DNA of 64,000 bases from Parerythrobacter aestuarii. Lineage in GTDB: Bacteria > Pseudomonadota > Alphaproteobacteria > Sphingomonadales > Sphingomonadaceae. The translations under genes and the position numbers were made by a program. The stretch covers positions 558,001 to 622,000 of the forward strand of contig NZ_JARBWD010000001.1 in the NCBI RefSeq assembly GCF_030140925.1, read 5' to 3'. The stretch's first letter is position 1. Each line of letters starts with the position of its first letter. The notes under the pieces are model-generated. The model was not told where the DNA came from and searched no databases. It saw only the letters and a list, made by a program, of their open reading frames with translations. Shown here in pieces: positions 60,726 to 64,000 of this stretch.

Positions 60726-61565
60726 TCAACGGCCCCGGAATTGGCGCAGGTATTCATTGTCGGGTGACAGAATGATGGAGCTCTCACCCTTGTTCTGCCC
60801 CTCTGCCGCCGGAGCGAATGTAGTATCATAGCTCTGCATGGCGCGGTAGAAGTCGTAAAAGCTGGGGTCCTTACCGAAGCTCTCTGCATAAATGCGCGCA
60901 GCCTCTGCGTCGGCCTCTGCGCGAATCACGACGGCATCACGCGCGCCTTGGGCCCGGATGGCTCGCGCTTCTCGTTCACGATCCGATTCCATCCGGCGGA
61001 AGGCCGACTGCAGCGGGGCATCCGGCAGGTCGGTGCGCTTGATCTGCACATCGACGACTCGCGCACCATACTGGCGGGCCTGACGATCGAGGTTTGCCCG
61101 GACATTGGCCAGAGCAGAACCGCGCTCGGCGGTCAGCATGGCCTGGAAAGTCCGGCGTCCCAGTTCCTGTCGCAGCACGGAGTTGAGAATCGGCTGCAAA
61201 GCAGTGCGCACCCCGTCGGTCGAGCTGGCGGCTCGCACCATCCGCACCGGATCGACGATCTGGAAACGGGCATAGGCGTTGACCAACAGGCGCTGCTGGT
61301 CGTTCGACAGCACTTCCTCATCTGTCATTTCCAGATCGAGCAAGCGCTTCTCGATGCGCACGACTTGTTCGAAAACGGGAATGCGGAAATGCAGGCCAGC
61401 CTTGTAGCTGCCTTGCGGAGTGTTCAGCGTTCGCACCGGTTCACCCGTTCGGATGATCACTGCCTGCTCTTCTTCGGGCACCACGAAGGCACTCGCGAAG
61501 AAACCCACAACGGCAAGCGCAACGGCAATGATGGAACCTTTGTGATTGTCCCAGAGATCCTGCAT
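60726..61565 (-). CDS. hflC: Protease modulator HflC
   Basis: A 279-residue SPFH/band-7 membrane protein. An N-terminal helix (IIAVALAVVGFFASAFVV) is followed by EEQAVIIRTGEPVRTL, LEMTDEEVLSNDQQRLLVNA, YARFQIVDPVR, LGRRTFQAMLTAERGSALAN and the coiled-coil REARAIRAQGARDAVVIRAE. With HflK it forms the large cage around FtsH. I chose ATG 61565, nine bases after GGAGG; a GTG at 61571 overlaps the hflK stop. Confidence 0.94.
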   Translation of the reverse strand: MQDLWDNHKGSIIAVALAVVGFFASAFVVPEEEQAVIIRTGEPVRTLNTPQGSYKAGLHFRIPVFEQVVRIEKRLLDLEMTDEEVLSNDQQRLLVNAYARFQIVDPVRMVRAASSTDGVRTALQPILNSVLRQELGRRTFQAMLTAERGSALANVRANLDRQARQYGARVVDVQIKRTDLPDAPLQSAFRRMESDREREARAIRAQGARDAVVIRAEADAEAARIYAESFGKDPSFYDFYRAMQSYDTTFAPAAEGQNKGESSIILSPDNEYLRQFRGR

Positions 61566-61567
61566 GA

Positions 61568-62719
61568 TCACTGCCCTCCTGTTGCGGTTGCTGCCGGTGG
61601 CGGGACTTGCTGCGCTCTCCGCCGAACCTCGGGTAAAGGCAGGTATGGGGTAACCCCGCGTGGTTCGACGATGGTCTTGTCAGTGCCGCTGAGCACACGC
61701 TCCATGGTCTCGTAATAGAGACGCTGGCGGGTCACTTCGGGGGCGAGGCGATACTGTTCGTAGACCTTGTCGAAAGCCTCGGCTTCACCTTCTGCGGTGG
61801 CGAGTACTTGCTGGGCATAGCCACGCGCCTGGTTGCGCGCTGCGTCAGCGTTCTGCTCGGCCACCTGGACGTTGCGGAAGGCATCCACCACGTCCGAAGG
61901 TGGATCGGCTTTTTCGATTTCGACGCCCAGGACATTGACTCCGGCATTGTAGGAATCGAGCGTGCGTTGCATGCGCTGGCGAACATCCTGCTCGATCGTA
62001 GCACGGCCTTCGCCTGAGAAGGTCTCATCGAGCTCCTTCTCGGCCACTGCCGCGCGCATGGCTGCCTCGGCCGCTTCGTTCACTGTTTCGACCGGTTCGA
62101 CGAGCTCGAAATTGAAGTCGCGCAGGTCTTTGATATTCCAACGGATAATGTAGCTCAAGTCGACCAGGTTCTGGTCCTGGGTCAGGATCAGCTTCTGTTG
62201 CTGCGAGCCGCCCGGAATCTGGACAGCGCGCACACCCTGCACGTCCTCGATATCGACGGTCTGAAGCGGGAACGGCAGGGTCCATTGCAAGCCCGGGTCG
62301 AGCGTGCGTGAGTATTTGCCGAGCGTCTTGACGACTGCCTGCTCCTTTGGGCCGATCTGATGCACCGATGTCGCCAACAGGCCTATTGCGATCAAGCCAC
62401 CGAAGATGACGGGAAACCAGCTCTTGCCGCCGGGGCGCTGCGGCATGCGAAAACTTCCGCCACCACCGCCGCCACGACGTGGACCGCCCGGGCCGCGGCC
62501 TTTGAAAATGTCTTCGATATTGGCCGAACGGCGGGGTTCGTCACCGCCGGAGCCCGGCGGCAACCAGGGGTTGCGCGGCCCGTCAGAGTTGCCCGGCGAA
62601 CCCTTGTCACCATCGTCACTGTTGCCATCGTCGGATTTGCCGCCGCCGTTTCCGCCCCACGGGCTCTTGCCGGCCATGGCCAATCCGATCCGTTCCCGGA
62701 TGCTGTCAAAACTCTCCAT
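61568..62719 (-). CDS. hflK: Protease modulator HflK
   Basis: A 383-residue SPFH/band-7 protein. The Gly/Asp/Ser-rich N-terminal tail (SDDGNSDDGDKGSPGNSDG, then a GGGGGG run) is typical of HflK, followed by a membrane helix (FPVIFGGLIAIGLLATSV), IGPKEQAVVKTLGKYSRTLD and GLQWTLPFPLQTVDI, and a helical end with AEQNADAARNQARGYAQQVL. The start at 62719 is preceded by AGGTTGG; the longer open frame runs into the mrp gene on the other strand. Divergent from mrp. Confidence 0.93.
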   Translation of the reverse strand: MESFDSIRERIGLAMAGKSPWGGNGGGKSDDGNSDDGDKGSPGNSDGPRNPWLPPGSGGDEPRRSANIEDIFKGRGPGGPRRGGGGGGSFRMPQRPGGKSWFPVIFGGLIAIGLLATSVHQIGPKEQAVVKTLGKYSRTLDPGLQWTLPFPLQTVDIEDVQGVRAVQIPGGSQQQKLILTQDQNLVDLSYIIRWNIKDLRDFNFELVEPVETVNEAAEAAMRAAVAEKELDETFSGEGRATIEQDVRQRMQRTLDSYNAGVNVLGVEIEKADPPSDVVDAFRNVQVAEQNADAARNQARGYAQQVLATAEGEAEAFDKVYEQYRLAPEVTRQRLYYETMERVLSGTDKTIVEPRGVTPYLPLPEVRRRAQQVPPPAATATGGQ

Positions 62720-62795
62720 GCCAACCTGTATAGGTACCCCGGACCAGAAAAACAGGGGTTGCCGCTGCAAATTTGCTGCTAGTGACGCCCCCGTG

Positions 62796-63764
62796 ATGGA
62801 TGAGATGGTTCTGCGGGCAGCCTTGCCCACGACAATTGCCGATCGGCTCGGCTCGCTCAAAGCCGGCGAAAGCGTGGTGACAGCAGTGCTAGATGGCACC
62901 GGGCTGACTGGTCGACAGCGCGCGGACCTGCAACAGGCGGCCAAAGACGTGCTGGAAAGCCAGCCCGGAGTGAGCGAAGCGCGGGTGGCGATCATGGCCG
63001 ACAAGGTCGCGCGGCGCTTCATCGCGGTCGGGTCGGGCAAGGGCGGGGTCGGCAAGTCCACCCTGACCGCCAATCTCGCGGTTGCCCTCAAGCGGATCGG
63101 TCATGCCGTGGGTGTGGTCGATGCCGATATTTACGGTCCCTCGCAGCCCACTTTGCTGGCGAGCAAGAATGCCAAGCCCGAAGCAATCGACGACAAGTTG
63201 CAGCCCGTCCTCGGGACACTAGACATCCCGATGTTGTCGATGGGGCATCTGGTGGCACCCGGCAAGGCGCTGGCGTGGCGCGGACCGATGGCTGCTGGTG
63301 CCTTGTCGCAGTTGATCGAAGCCGACTGGGGTGCGGCGGACACAATCCTGCTCGATTTGCCGCCGGGAACGGGTGACGTGCAGTTGACGATGGTCCAAAA
63401 ACACAAGCCCGACGGTGCAGTGATTGTTTCCACTCCCCAGGACCTCGCGCTGATCGACGCCGCACGGGCCGGGCAGTTGTTCGAAACTACCGGGGTGCCG
63501 GTGATCGGGCTGGTTGAAAACATGGCCGGGTACCAGTGTCCGCACTGCGGCGAATTCTCCGACCCATTCGGGCAAGGCGGTGTGGAAAGCATTGCCGAGC
63601 GGCTGGATTTGCCGTTCCTGGGGCGTATCCCGCTGACCATGGAAATACGCACTGCCAGCGATGCGGGCACGCCGCCCGCCGCCGAGGATGGATCGGCGGG
63701 ACAGGCCTTTGCCACCGTGGCGCGAAAAGTGTCGGACTGGCTTGATCAGGAACAGCGCAGCTGA
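62796..63764 (+). CDS. mrp: Mrp/ApbC-family Fe-S cluster carrier ATPase
   Basis: A 322-residue P-loop carrier. A short N-terminal MIP18/DUF59-like region (LPTTIADRLGSLKAGESVVT) precedes the deviant Walker A GSGKGGVGKST, VGVVDADIYGPSQPTLL, DTILLDLPPGTGDVQLTMVQ and the Fe-S-binding CPHCGE (CxxC near 245). It delivers Fe-S clusters to target enzymes. The start ATG at 62796 lies 77 bases from the hflK start on the opposite strand. The stop shares a base with the following oxidoreductase (TGATG), which may be a client needing cofactors. Confidence 0.92.
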   Translation: MDEMVLRAALPTTIADRLGSLKAGESVVTAVLDGTGLTGRQRADLQQAAKDVLESQPGVSEARVAIMADKVARRFIAVGSGKGGVGKSTLTANLAVALKRIGHAVGVVDADIYGPSQPTLLASKNAKPEAIDDKLQPVLGTLDIPMLSMGHLVAPGKALAWRGPMAAGALSQLIEADWGAADTILLDLPPGTGDVQLTMVQKHKPDGAVIVSTPQDLALIDAARAGQLFETTGVPVIGLVENMAGYQCPHCGEFSDPFGQGGVESIAERLDLPFLGRIPLTMEIRTASDAGTPPAAEDGSAGQAFATVARKVSDWLDQEQRS

Positions 63765-64000
63765 TGGTGCTGGTCAGCCGCCGCGGATTGCTCGCCGGGG
63801 CAGCAGTCGGGGGAGGCTTGCTGGTGGCCTGGTCGCTTTGGCCAAGGGACTATGCTTCTCCGTTGGAGCCCGCCGAAGGTGAGGCTGCCTTCGATGCGTG
63901 GATCAAGATTGGCCTCGACGGGATCGTGACAGTGGCGGTGCCGCAGCTGGAAATGGGGCAGGGCATCTCCACCCTGCTGCCACAGATCGTTGCGGTCGAA
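63764..64000 (+). CDS. Molybdopterin-binding oxidoreductase subunit, isoquinoline 1-oxidoreductase beta-like (5' part only)
   Basis: Only the first 79 codons are in the window. A twin-arginine-like signal (VSRRGLLAGAAVGGGLLVAW) suggests Tat export. The following AFDAWIKIGLDGIVTVAVPQ and LEMGQGISTLLPQIVAVE match the start of large subunits of the xanthine dehydrogenase/IorB type (VEMGQG motif). The ATG overlaps the mrp stop by one base. Confidence 0.82.
   Translation, partial: MVLVSRRGLLAGAAVGGGLLVAWSLWPRDYASPLEPAEGEAAFDAWIKIGLDGIVTVAVPQLEMGQGISTLLPQIVAVE

Overview
The window is chromosomal DNA of a GC-rich alphaproteobacterium, most likely Sphingomonadales and probably Erythrobacteraceae. 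This rests on the strong GC bias in third codon positions and on the housekeeping neighbourhood (zinc-ribbon DUF3426-type protein / ftsE-ftsX-DUF218-plsC / tyrA-hisC / metX-metW; hflK-hflC beside mrp; putA beside a DECR-type SDR). Taxonomy was inferred without a database search.

Layout. 1-3657: a left-truncated putA and a divergent dienoyl-CoA-reductase-like SDR. 3668-38763: about 35 kb, all on the minus strand, with nearly every gene overlapping or abutting the next (ATGA, GTGA or TGATG junctions). This is an extracellular contractile injection system (eCIS; Afp/PVC/MAC-type phage-tail-like particle). In transcription order it encodes a DUF3467-like protein, a Pvc16/DUF4255 cap, a Pro-rich unknown, sheath 1, tube 1, sheath 2, tube 2, a CIS tube-associated protein with a Gly/Ala/Ser repeat tail, a DUF5908-like peptide, a gpD/gp27-like hub, a gpV/VgrG-like spike, an unknown with a C-terminal membrane segment, a gp25-like protein, a gpJ-like protein, a gpI-like protein, three related large/small structural proteins, a CIS_TMP-like protein, an AAA+ ATPase, a DUF4157-OmpA protein, a 1750-residue DUF4157 polymorphic toxin with a C-terminal GH-E-type nuclease, a TPR-like immunity protein and a small two-helix membrane protein.

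Regulation. Just upstream of the first eCIS gene lies a near-consensus sigma-54 promoter (GG-N10-GC spacing intact) preceded by an inverted repeat. The next gene upstream is a sigma-54-dependent activator with a degenerate receiver domain. Together they suggest that one RpoN-dependent switch drives the whole operon. A tRNA-Leu(GAG) follows after about 380 bp of atypical sequence.

40643-64000: ordinary core genome. It holds cell division (ftsEX), phospholipid synthesis (plsC), Tyr, His and Met biosynthesis, an OmpA-family protein, a formaldehyde/aldehyde detoxification operon (frmA-cupin-two VOC proteins-ybaK-fghA), succinate-semialdehyde dehydrogenase, a GST, msrB, a bifunctional PBP1A-type enzyme, a DegP-like protease, hflK/hflC, the Mrp Fe-S carrier and the start of a molybdopterin-binding oxidoreductase.

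No transposase, integrase, CRISPR array or rRNA was seen. The most interesting material is the eCIS: its sigma-54 control, nuclease cargo with cognate immunity, three paralogous large proteins, the silk-like repeat where a LysM domain might be expected, and the possible membrane anchor.
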